From Roridomyces roridus (taxonomy: Eukaryota > Basidiomycota > Agaricomycetes > Agaricales > Mycenaceae), in the NCBI GenBank assembly GCA_029378245.1, contig JARKIF010000045.1, positions 124,001 through 188,000 on the forward strand: 64,000 nt of DNA, in the 5' to 3' direction. Both the position numbers and the translations under genes were made by a program. The stretch's first letter is position 1; every line of letters begins with the position of its first letter. This document shows positions 12,769 to 22,597 of the stretch, in pieces. A model generated the notes under the pieces. That model was not told where the DNA came from. It searched no databases and saw only the letters and a program-made list of their open reading frames with translations.

Positions 12769-12988
12769 GGTTTCGGAGGGTTCGATTACGCTTATTGATG
12801 TTGCACGATTTTCACGACGATTCTGGTCTGGGCCTTGGTCCGAGTTGATGCTAATGAGTGGCAGGCGGTGGTTGGGTGGTGTATGTATCGTATCGTTTGT
12901 AATTCACTTGTTGTAATGCCAATCTTTCATCCTGGTTCGACATCGTAGAGCAACCAGGGAATGTTTGCGTGCCAACAACTCCAATATA

Positions 12989-13250
12989 TTACAAACTTCT
13001 GCTGTAGCCCTCCCATCGTGAGATCAGCTCCTCTGAGACTCCACACCCAGGGGCTTGTTGATCACGACAGCGTCTGAGATAATTAGTAAATGTCCGGAAA
13101 ATGTTGTGATGCCGAGGGAAAAGGAAATCTTTCTTGCACAGAGATTCAAGAGTAATCAGTCCGAGTTCTTGTATGAGCTCTGCATCAAGAGATAGGTTTG
13201 CATGCGACAAATATATGCAGCGATTCGGCAAGGTGTCCCTTAACATATCC
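12989..13250 (-). pseudogene. NACHT gene C-terminal fragment
   Basis: The minus frame reads SLDAELIQELGLIT, then a diverged stretch, FTNYLRRCRD, and ends GVSEELISRWEGYSRSL with stop TAA at 12989-12991. It matches the last exon of the NACHT gene at 3495-5943 (SLDAELVQELALIT ... GYSRDL). No NTPase part lies upstream on the minus strand, so only the tail remains. It sits in the gap between the DUF6534 gene and the F-box gene. Nothing else is recognised between 13250 and 13801. Confidence 0.8.
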
Positions 13251-13801
13251 GACAAGTGACGAAGCACATCATTAACTGCCGAGTTGAGCGCACCAGTGAG
13301 GATCCATCGATCATCTATGATCTCTCCACCTCTTTGGGGCATCTCCAGGTATGTGTGGATGCCCGGATTGCTCGAGGAGCCACTTTCATGGCGTCGACCG
13401 TATTTGAGGCGATCCGATGGGAGGCCCGACGGTTTCGAGCAGGGAGCGGGAGACGACGAGTACTAGGCGGGGAGTCGAGAATGTAAAGTGGCAGAGACCA
13501 AGAGCAAGTACTGTGGATCTGTCGGACGGGATGTCTTGGTTCATAGGCTTTGCTTCTTGCCGTAAGGAAAGCGGTTGAGTCTTGACACTATTTTGGGGAT
13601 CAGACGCCCTCGTATGCATGAATTCGGTTCAGCAGTCGGCAAGGAGCGAGTCGAGAGCTTCGATTGCCCGAGGGAAAGGACAGGAAGTAGAAGGTTTTCT
13701 GGTTAGAACTCGTCGCAGAGATGGTGGGAGTCAAGCAAGCACGAGTCACACCGTCACACGCAGATGATCGGATCACGAGACCGCTGCCTTTTGCTGCCGC
13801 C

Positions 13802-15040
13802 ATGTCCCCGTCCACCAACGAAGAACTGCGGGCGCATCTCGCAGCCGTCGATGCTGCGATCTCAGCCCAGCTAAATCACATGCAAAACCTCCAGAATTAC
13901 CGCCACTCCGTCCTGCAGGAGCTGGGAGCCATCGTGTATCCAGTCTTGTCCCTCCCCAACGAAATCACGACGGAGATTTTTATCCAGCGCCTCCCCGACT
14001 TTCCTGAGCTGAATAACAACTCTCGCACCCTCCCTCTCGCGCCTCTCGGAGTTTGCAGAGCATGGAGAGCTCTTGCGATATGCACTCCACAGCTGCTGGA
14101 CCTCCGTTCCGCTGGAATCCGACCGCGGCTGGGCGATCTACGGGATCTCATCGAAGTCTGGTTTAGCCCGCGCTAAGCTTCACCTCTTCACGCTCAGCAT
14201 TCAGACGGAGAGCTGGGACCAGGGCGATGCAGCGTCGGAGGTGATTGACCGATCCTCCAGCATTACGCTCCCCGCCTTCGGAGCATCCACCTCGAGGTCG
14301 CAGCGGAACAACTTGCTCAAATCGCGGATACCCAGTCGTTCCCAGTTCTTGAAGAGGTCGCGTTGACCGTCGTCGACGAGCGTAGACTGTCTCGTCCGGC
14401 GCGGCTGTTCAGCGACGCTCCTTCGCTAGCGCGGCTCCGACTCAATGCCGGCGGCTGGGCTTCCCCGTCATCCTTCCTCCTCCCATACCAGCAACTCATA
14501 CAACTCACTTTGGACGAGCTGTCTCTGGATGAGTTGGTCCTTCTGTTCCAGGAGGCACCGATTCTCCAGGAACTAGATTGTAGCCTCTCCGCGTACGACG
14601 AGTTACAAATTTCTCCGATTCCCCGCTCTCCAAAACCTCACCATTTATCGCCCAGAGTTCGACGAGATGCTGGAGGATTTCCGGGACTTTCTGTCGCATT
14701 CATCAGTCCCTGCGGCGATTCTCCTACCACGGGTTTCGTACGCCGTACGGATGCCCCATACAGTTCACCTGGCTCCGGTGGGCGCCCAACCTCACTGATA
14801 TCACCCTCACCAACGTGGATTCGCCGGAGAGACCACCAACCGATTATTCTGCCATGGTGTACAACTTTGTACGCCAACTTGATCGGCGGCTCGATGGCGC
14901 CTTTCTTCCGACTGGGCAAACTTCGCTCATTCCAACTTATTGGGGTGGAATCGGGCCGTGGGTATGAAGTGTTGAGCCAACTTGTGGACCGGGGGACGCA
15001 GATCCATGTAGGCCCCAATGGAAATCGGAATCTGGTCTGA
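13802..15040 (+). pseudogene. F-box protein gene broken by homopolymer frameshifts
   Basis: It starts MSPSTNEELRAHLAAVDAAI, an N-terminal coiled coil of about 45 residues, followed by an F-box (VYPVLSLPNEITTEIFIQRL ... VCRAWRALAICTPQLLD) and a leucine-rich C-terminal part ending RGTQIHVGPNGNRNLV. F-box proteins recruit substrates to SCF ubiquitin ligases through Skp1. The frame shifts five times, each time at a run of one base: CCC 14167-14169, CCCC 14270-14273, TTT 14610-14612, CCCC 14754-14757 and TTT 14902-14904. Adding or removing one base in each run gives one continuous family-like protein of about 410 residues. The paralogous fragment at 21480-21930 reads through the corresponding stretch without these shifts. 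Either a young pseudogene or assembly error; no nonsense codon unrelated to the shifts is seen. Confidence 0.8.
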
Positions 15041-15693
15041 TTGGGGGAGTTAAAGGGCGGGATATCGTTCATCTTGGTAAGTAGTGTGTTGTATCCAGAC
15101 TTTTAGCTGTTCCACAGTTCGAAACTAACTGACCGATAAGTCGGCTAGGGGAATCATGCTCACGACGGCTAGTTCCCTGTTTGACACCCGCATGGCTTAC
15201 TGACACACGAATCGCGTTTTTACAGTGGGCTCGGTAGCGCTTAGCTCTCTCCACCGCTCCGGAGAGCGTGAAATCAACGCAACATGCTTCTCGAATTTTG
15301 ACGCTTGTAGTGGGACGAGTTACTCCAGGCCTTCTCCCCGCGATCCGTTCTTCGTCAATCAGTGTTGTGGCTTGCGGCGGCGGCGATGTGGGACCACCCA
15401 ACCAATTAGACCTCCGTAGTTCGAAATCCGTTCCTTCCTCGACTCGCTCGGGAATTATAGGCAATCTTGCTAACTCGTTCCAGTGAAGTGAGATGGACGA
15501 CTCGCCGGTGGGTCTACCGCTACCCTCCTTCAGCGGCAGAATTTCCATCACATCACATCTCATTGCAAGGGAACGTATACGGGTACAGCTACAACAGGCT
15601 ACTAAGTACTGACTGAACGAATAAAGATAAACGAGCAAAGATCCAGAGCTCACAGTAATGAAATCAACCGACCACCGGGAGGGCGAGAGAGCT
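15041..15693. other. Intergenic, nothing recognised
   Basis: A minus-strand open frame at 15069-15653 has no motif and overlaps the F-box 3' side. It may be chance. The DUF6534 gene on the minus strand ends at 15694. Confidence 0.45.
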
Positions 15694-17461
15694 CTAGACC
15701 ATGTGCGTTTCCACCGTCTTTGTGATCTCGATCTGGAAAGTTGAACGAATTAGCTGAAATCCAATCCAGACAAGAGCATGGGATACGTACCTCGGTATCG
15801 TTATCCATACCCCGATCTGTCTTCAAGATGATCTGCAAAATCAAGTACTCAGCATCAGTCCTACGCGAAGATTGAAGGGCGTACTCTAGATGTCCCTACA
15901 CCACCGCTCACAAGACTGCGAGAATGGAAATGCGACTCCGAACGCTCGCCTCGCGCAGCGTGCATACTATCGAGGGACAGTTGCAAGTCAACATCCTTCT
16001 CAATCCCATTCCGGAGGGAGCGCCGCGCGTTGAGCATCGCGAGCATCGAGTTGGCGTAGACTGGCAGGGTGGTTGTCAGTCGGGTGTAGGTAAAGAAGGA
16101 GGGCGGGAGAGACACACAGTTGTTGATAAAGTTCAGGAAGCAGAGGTATACGAGGTTGTCGGGCATTCCCAGGAACTAGGTTGCGGGGATTGTCTTCAGC
16201 CTCTTCGGGTGCGTGAGTGTTCCGTCTAGTACTCACCGTGGCGAGAATGATGATATCCACGACGCTCGTCAATAACCCCGTGCTCACGATATACGCAATC
16301 AACTTGTTCAGCAACGAATTCGTCCTAATCCACACTTGCGTTCAATAACTGGTGCTTCCGAATCTGACAATCAAATCAGACGCTCACTCTTTGACGCGCT
16401 GCTGCTTTGACTTGAGGTTCGTCGCCATCGCCACTGCAATTATAATATCTGCGGCGACCGCCATTGTCATTGCCGTGGTGAAGAACGGCGTGGCGCGGTG
16501 AAATTCGCTGAAGGCGGGGAATTCGAAGAGGATTGCCATGACCACTGCGGAATGGTCATTGAATATGTAACCTTTGCGTTGAGTTGACTATTATACATAC
16601 GCACCGATTTCAAAAACTGGGATATAACAAGTTAGACTGTCTTTCGGCAATGGGGGAAAGGCTGCATACCGAGGTGACCGAGAGCCAGGAGGAACTGTAC
16701 CTCGATTAGCTGACTGTCGAATGAGGGGCGGGGTTACGCACCACAAGCCCCGCGAGGAAGATGTTCCTGGTGACTGGACAGAAAAGGATAATTTCAGCCG
16801 CCGAAGGAGTCCCCTGCAGCGGATAGCTCACAAATCCAAAGCCGCCAGACGTAGAAGCTGCAAATCTCGATGAGATGAACGCGTCGTGGTGCACACTGAG
16901 AGATAACTGACCAATGTACGACAAAAATGGTCGCGCCCAGCACTCCATGTGTGACCTGAGTGTGTGGAATGTCAAATGACTTTCAAGGGCGGGTCGCGGT
17001 GGAGCGTACATCGTCCGAACTTGAAGACTCATGAGTTGGAACGGCGAGATAATGAACTCGACCCGTACGCACACAGTTGTGAAGAGCAGCGCCTCAGTGT
17101 CTCCAAAGTTGAGAATGAGCATTCGGAATATGAAGGTACACGCGAGGGCCGTGTGCGCCGTCTCCAAGAGCCATAGGAGCGCGACCTACGGTGGGTGAGT
17201 CATTGACTTGACTTGAAGCTACGAAACAAGCTGTCAACGTACCGTGTACCTCAACCCTCTTGAATCCTTACTCCAATAATTCTCGACGTAAAAGTACGTT
17301 TGCAGGGTTGTGATGCCGTAGAGACTGTACGCGGTGGGGTTATCGGTCAATCGGTAAGTGCGCACGGCTCGCTTAGGAACTGGCATTGGCACTTACAAGG
17401 TAGAAACGAACACCCCGACGAGGGAGGCACCCATTGTCGGGACCAGGACAGTTGAAGGCAT
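15694..17461 (-). CDS. DUF6534-family integral membrane protein
   Basis: Reading the minus strand from ATG at 17461, exons join as MPSTVLVPTMGASLVGVFVS, LYGITTLQTYFYVENYWSKD, VALLWLLETAHTALACTF, then helices with SGGFGFVSYPLQ-like sequence, RTNSLLNKLIAYIVSTGLLT, YANSMLAMLNARRSLR, and a polar tail ending IEITKTVETHMV with stop TAG at 15694-15696. Order and motifs fit DUF6534, with about seven predicted helices. Introns are about 50-70 nt with GT..AG borders, and the last two (tail) exons are short. The middle exons between about 16340 and 16700 were only partly resolved. No frameshift was noticed, in contrast to the copy at 10814-12768. Function is unknown. Confidence 0.82.
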
Positions 17462-17945
17462 GACCAAAGGTCAAATTTTGCGTGCGGGGGCAGACAGAGC
17501 AGCAGAGGAGAGCGGTCCCGAGGGGCAGAGGCCCTTATCTAAGATGGCATCCTCGTGCCGCCAGTGTATGTGTGCGGGATGTACATCAGGGATGTATCAT
17601 GTGTGCTGTCGGCGGAGGCAAATCAAAGATTCATTGAGGAGCAACCCGTGAGAGATGGCCAATTGAGGGTGGAGATGGAATGCATTGATAGTTGATGTTG
17701 GGCGCCCATTGTGACAGTCGTTGCTGGGAGATGGAACAACTGGGACCGTGGTTTCCGAGAACGGGCGCAGAATCCTACCGAAGGCTGGCCTGCAATCTGG
17801 ATTCGAGGCGTCAGCAACTCGGATCCAGAGGAAGAACGGAGAAGTTAGGAGGGCGCATGCGTGTACAGCTCTTGACAGTGGAGATGCGAGGATGGTGAGA
17901 GTCTCTGATGATGCTTATCTTTTCAATTCGCGCTGAAGTTCCCTG

Positions 17946-18333
17946 TAGGGTGCTGTTTTTAATGCCTGTTTGCAAACCGGTTTATAAACCGCTGTTTATA
18001 CACCCGGTTTATAATGTTTCTCAACGGATGTTCGGTTTATAAACGGCACACAGGATCAATCTGATACCATCAATCGTGCTGATGGCAGTCTGATGAGTGT
18101 TCTACTTGCTCAATGGTGGGTCAAAGCCCAGTCAGAGCTTATGGAAACTCACAGAGGCACGTCAGAGGCTCCACCGGCGTCCGGGGAAGGTGAAAATAGT
18201 TGACAAATGGCTCTCAGAACCGTGAATTTCCTCTTCTGCTACTCGGTTTATAAACCGGTTTATAAACACCCTGTTTGCAAACCAGGTTTGTAAACCGGTT
18301 TTTAAGGGTCTGGGAATTAAAAACAGCACCCTA
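17946..18333. mobile_element. hAT-type MITE with 8-bp target duplication (388 bp)
   Basis: The ends are perfect 18-bp inverted repeats, TAGGGTGCTGTTTTTAAT and its complement, and both sides carry the 8-bp direct repeat GTTCCCTG (17938-17945 and 18334-18341). TIRs starting TAG/CAG plus an 8-bp duplication are typical of hAT transposons. The interior has no coding capacity but many subterminal copies of GGTTTATAAACC and AAACCGGTTT in both orientations. Identical target duplications suggest a fairly recent insertion. Confidence 0.92.
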
Positions 18334-18433
18334 GTTCCCTGATCGACCACTGGAAGATCCTGACGATCCCATTCCAAAAGTCGCGTGGAAGAATGTCTGC
18401 CATCGAGCATGATGATCGAGGAAGGGCTGGAAT

Positions 18434-18476
18434 GATAGTATGAACTGGATTCCAGTGGAATCTAGTTCATACTATC
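18434..18476. repeat. Near-perfect hairpin, 21-bp arms, 1-nt loop
   Basis: GATAGTATGAACTGGATTCC plus A, one G, and the complementary arm with a single mismatch (18455 is the centre). It lies about 100 bp to the right of the hAT MITE. It could be the remnant of a collapsed inverted repeat or a hairpin transcript. Confidence 0.8.
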
Positions 18477-19997
18477 GGTCTTCTCATTTGTTTTCATTTG
18501 TCGGGCAAGCCGAAATTTCCGAAATTGGGCGAGTATAGTGTATGTACAGTAAGCCTCCGCGAGACCCGTCGGCGTCATTCAGCGCTCATCACAGCCGCAA
18601 ATCCAACAGGCAAGAAAAACTCTATCGTAATAGCTTGATGATACTCGGCAAATAACGGCGCATCAGCGCGCACTGGTGGCGGTGGCGCATCCGACTGAGA
18701 TCGGGATCTGATACCAGGTGAGCATTGGAACACACCCGAGAAGCCCGAAGTGGAATATATTCGGTTCGACAAAGAAAGAGCGCGAATGTGCGCAAGCGGG
18801 ACGCGATTACTTATCGATGTCTCGTACAAATTGCGAGCCAGTGCGACTCGCAAGCAGCTTGAGACTTGTGTGGTTGAATTTCAACGCATATCAGTTTCCG
18901 CGTCTCTCGTAGACAGACGCAATAACCGATGATATCGTACCTGGACCGGTTAGAGTTTCCGCGGCACACCGGATCATCCGCTGACATAATCTGGACGCCA
19001 CTTCCTCCTGACCGTCAGGTCGCGTCGTGCCCTATGTAGAGTTTCACCCGTCTCAGCCACCATCTTGGTCGCCATCTCTTCGACGACTTTATCCTTGTCA
19101 ATGACCATCCTCTTCACTCCATCGGCCAATCGCGCCGTCAATGAGTCAATGACAATGGTCATTCCGTACCTCAATCAAACCTCAATTATCTCGACGCGTC
19201 ATCAGTCATCCACACGACCCAAAGACATTTTGTATGGCCCCAATCAACTCCTCCGACGCCTAGCTGCTCGTTCTCCCGGATCGCGATCTCAGCGAACGAC
19301 TTTGTCTACGCCATAAATTCCGTGCGTCTGGTTCGCCTCTTCGCAAGTTCATGCCACTCATTAATTGAATCGAATTTTCTACAGTAATAGACGGCGTCCC
19401 GGGCCCACCGAGGCCTCGCGGCTATCCACGCGATTGATGTCGCGGAGTTGGCAAGTGCCGTGGATGCTGCGCGCGTTGGATTTGTTCCACGGTTGCCTGC
19501 AGGACGACCCCGTGGATGTGGACGATACGAGTATAAATCCAGCTCGGTATGTAAGTACAACTGGCCCCAACTTCGAATGGCTGAAAATGGCCGTCCGCAA
19601 TATGTGGGACTTCACCACGACCGCGGAGATAAATGGGAAGTGCGAGAACTTGACAGCGGCGGCAGATCTCGGAGGCGTGCATTACAACCGCCAGATGATT
19701 GATTCCCAGAACATCTGGTGGACTGGTGGCGATGTGGTGAGTCGGTATCGCTCTTAGTAATCTCGACCGCAAACTTTTTTGCAGTAAGATGGCTAGGTAG
19801 TGACAATGAGTATGAGCGGTATACCTGTTGTCCGAATATCTGATTCTGTTGAGATCCTGCCGCTCCCTGATTGTTTTCCGGAGATCTTGGCGAACTCGGG
19901 CGTGGGTAGCCATCTGCTTCCGTTGATGCGGGTCTTGATTCATTTGCCTCCGCGGCTCCGCCGGTAACCTCTCTTTCATCCGAACGTCCACCTCGCA
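18477..19997. other. Region with weak open frames only
   Basis: A plus-strand frame at 19365-19757 ends with an ordinary-looking stretch (DTTSINPARYVSTTGPNFEW-like composition, then MWDFTTTAEINGKCENLTAA) that might be one exon of an unrecognised gene. A minus-strand frame at 18974-19174 is lysine/glutamate-rich. I cannot assign either to a family. The right end is the upstream flank of the dehydrogenase gene. Confidence 0.35.
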
Positions 19998-21028
19998 ATG
20001 TCCCAAGGCCAAATCGTCCTCGTTACAGGATGCTCAGAGGGAGGTGTCGGGAACACCATGTCTGTGTTGCTTCTAGAACTTCATTCTTTGGCTGATAATC
20101 TTTCAGGTGCATGGAATTCGCGAGTCGAGGGTGTGAGTCGTTCCACTTTCATTTCCCCGCTCCATGGCCAATCCGGAGCAGGCAAGGTGTACGCCACTGC
20201 ACGCAAGGTCGACAAGATGAACAACCTCGTCGGGGTGCCGAACATTGAGCTCATGGCTCTCGACGTCACTGATAGCACGAACGTTGTCTCCGTTGTCGAG
20301 GACATCATCACCAGAGAAGGGCGGGTTGATGTGCTTGTGAATAATGCTGGGCTGGCCTGCTTCGGTGTGTTTCGCCCTTCCTTCTTCTCTTTCAACCACT
20401 GAATTTCTTTGGAGGCCCTATTTTGGAGGTACCGGTAGACCAGATTCGGGAGGTGTACGACACAAATATACTCTCCATTATTCGGACGTCGCGCGCTGTG
20501 ATGCCACACATGGCTGCGAGAAAGTCTGGGACAATAGTCACCATTGGTTCCATAGTCGGGGAGATGAAAGTTCTTTTTAGATATCAGTTGAATCTATCTG
20601 ATAAAGTTCGCAGACCCACACCTTGGGCAGGCGTCTACGCCTCTTCCAAAGCCGCCGCCCACACCATCACCGAGGTCCTGCAAATGGAATGCCGCCCATT
20701 CGATATCAAAGTTCTCCTCATCTGCCCCGGTGGTATTAAGACCAACGTGGCTGAGAACGCCAGCGCGCGCTTCGCCCTGCCCGAAGACTCGCTGTACAAG
20801 GTGTATCTGGACACGATCGTGAAGCGCATGTGGGCTAGTCAGGTTCCGACGTCGTTGACCGCGGAGGAATTTGCCAGGATCGTGGTGGACAAGACGTTCA
20901 AGAAGGGAGCACCATTTTATTCAACAATGGGGAGCCATTCGGCTGTGTTTGCGTTGTTCAAATGGTTGCCGAGGATGTGGGCTCTGAATTTTATGTGGAA
21001 GACATATGGGAAGGTCACGCCAAAGTAA
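19998..21028 (+). CDS. Short-chain dehydrogenase/reductase, AYR1-like
   Basis: Exons 19998-20059, 20107-20132, 20182-20364 and 20415-21028 join in frame to 294 residues. The cofactor loop is TGCSEGGVG, followed by KVYATARKVDKM (an NADP-type basic patch after strand 2), NNAG, the catalytic Ser in VTIGSIVG, and YASSK with the catalytic Tyr and Lys. The pattern resembles yeast-type 1-acyldihydroxyacetone-phosphate reductases (lipid synthesis, ER/lipid-droplet), though substrate cannot be read from sequence. Between GSIVGE and PTPWAGVYASSK there are 16-17 extra residues (20573-20620). Relatives have none there. That stretch looks like an intron without a usable GT donor, but it stays open when read through. 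Confidence 0.85.
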
Positions 21029-21269
21029 TTTTCTTTGTCTATGCTTATGAATGGACTGGCCCGGGCTATCTTTATTGTGAGAAGTGCTGCGAGGCAGCGA
21101 GTGTGAGTAAGTCTCTCCACCAAGTTATTGAACATTTCAGCGGCCCTTTTTCCACCCATGTCTTATCGTCGTTTCATTGAACTTTTGGATAACGCGCACC
21201 AATGGTTCGAGTTTGCCTTGTACCCGGTTGTCGATAATAGCGGAACGGACTGCAGAATATTGATCATGC

Positions 21270-21371
21270 GGCGTCATAGCTCAGCTGGGAGATCAACAGA
21301 CTGAAGTAAAATGTATTTGTGTTCGATTCGAATGTATCTGGAGGTCCCGTGTTCAATCCACGGTGATGCCA
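21270..21371 (+). tRNA. tRNA-Phe (anticodon GAA) with intron
   Basis: The acceptor stem GGCGTCA pairs with TGATGCC (one G-U). The A-box region TAGCTCAGCTGGGAGA, the anticodon arm ACAGA-CTGAAGA-TCTGG and the T arm CCGTG-TTCAATC-CACGG are all present. A 29-nt intron (21307-21335) sits one base 3' of the anticodon, the canonical position. The discriminator is A at 21371. The D stem has one mismatch (GCTC/GATC) and the anticodon stem one, so it could be a weak or recently inactive copy. The T5 run that follows fits RNA polymerase III termination. Confidence 0.8.
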
Positions 21372-21374
21372 TGC

Positions 21375-21379
21375 TTTTT
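21375..21379 (+). terminator. Pol III terminator of tRNA-Phe
   Basis: TTTTT three bases downstream of the tRNA 3' end. Confidence 0.7.
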
Positions 21380-21479
21380 GAATCCCGCGCCTCGCCAGAC
21401 GTCAACGCCAATAACCCGGAATGAACAACGGTTCTCCACCCCACCCTCCTCGGTGCCCCATCAGAAACAGAATATAAGT

Positions 21480-21930
21480 CAAAGCCACCGGATCCATGTC
21501 AAACCGATGGTCCTCCGCCTCCAACGACCGCCGCGTGTATTCGGGAGAAAGGCGTTATCCAGTCGCAGATGGAGGTGGCGTACGAAATTGTATATATACA
21601 GTCGGTAGAATAATCGGTCTCTCCGCGGAATCCACATCGGTAAGGGGAACATCGGTGAACTTCGGCGCCCATTGGAGCCAGGTGAATTCCATGGGGCAGT
21701 GGTACTGTGTACGAGACCCATGGTAGGAAAAGCGCCGAAGGGACTGAGCCGAATGCGATGCGAAGTCGCGCAAATCCTCGTTCGGGATCTCCTCAAAATC
21801 TGGGCGATAAATGGTGAAGCTTTGAAGAGCGGGGAAGCGGAGAAGTTCGTAAATCCAGCCATTACCACCGCTGAGAGTATGGGTGTGGAGTGTGGAGTGC
21901 TTCTACGATGACCCGGGCGTCCGGGCACGC
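21480..21930 (-). pseudogene. F-box gene C-terminal fragment
   Basis: One minus frame reads IYELLRFPALQSFTIYRPDF, then LRDFASHSAQSLRRFSYHGS, then EFTWLQWAPKFTDVPLTDVD before stopping near 21555. This parallels the C-terminal part of the F-box gene at 13802-15040 (FPALQNLTIYRPEF, FTWLRWAPNLTDITLTNVD). No F-box domain is present, so it is a truncated paralogue. It lies directly 3' of the tRNA-Phe gene. Confidence 0.75.
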
Positions 21931-22597
21931 TTCTTCACGATCTCAATGTTCCTCCGCAAAGCACGATATGTACTTGGTCCTTGTATTTGTTAGGTGTATC
22001 TGGAATGTAATGTATTCTTTATTAGGTAGCGAGCGCGTTAAGTAAGATTCGCGACAGTTGACGGAGAGCGTACGCTGCGTAGCCTGGGTGCGGAGAGGAG
22101 CGTCCACGACATGAGACGGGGGGCGTGACCGAGTAGAAAGTATGCTGTAGACCGAGTCTGAGGAATGTCGGCAGCATTCGGCGCATCGACAGCCAACGTG
22201 AGACGATGCTCGGAACGGAGCTCGTACGGCCCGTCTGTGGGCGCCGATATGGGATGAGGCGAGTGGAAGGAGAAGGGCTTAGCAGATGTGCTTAGCGCGT
22301 GAGGAAGATCTTGGAACAAGAAGCATCGTTAGTCTAGACTCTAGGGCAAGAACCGCAGAACAGGCAAAGCGCTGCACTGTAGTTGACAGAGGGCCGTGGA
22401 GTGCAGCTCAGACAGAAGCGGTAGGGCAGGCCTAGGAAGATTGCGCTGGCGACTGAATTGAATTTGCAGCTGTCCCAGAGACGGACGCAAGACGGACACT
22501 GGACATTGTCAGCGGGGCATCGTTATCGACGTCGGTAGAAGGCCTTCAAGACTCGTTGAGCATGGCAATACGGGACAGAGTCTGATGAAGGCGAGGG
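21931..22597. other. Upstream of the split F-box gene, nothing firm
   Basis: A minus-strand frame at 22038-22319 has no known motif. The right part is the 5' flank of the F-box gene starting at 22598. Confidence 0.4.

Noticed and set aside
17946..18333. Tc1/mariner MITE with TA duplication
   Set aside because: TA is at both ends, but taking it as part of the TIR leaves a perfect 8-bp duplication GTTCCCTG, which fits hAT better.
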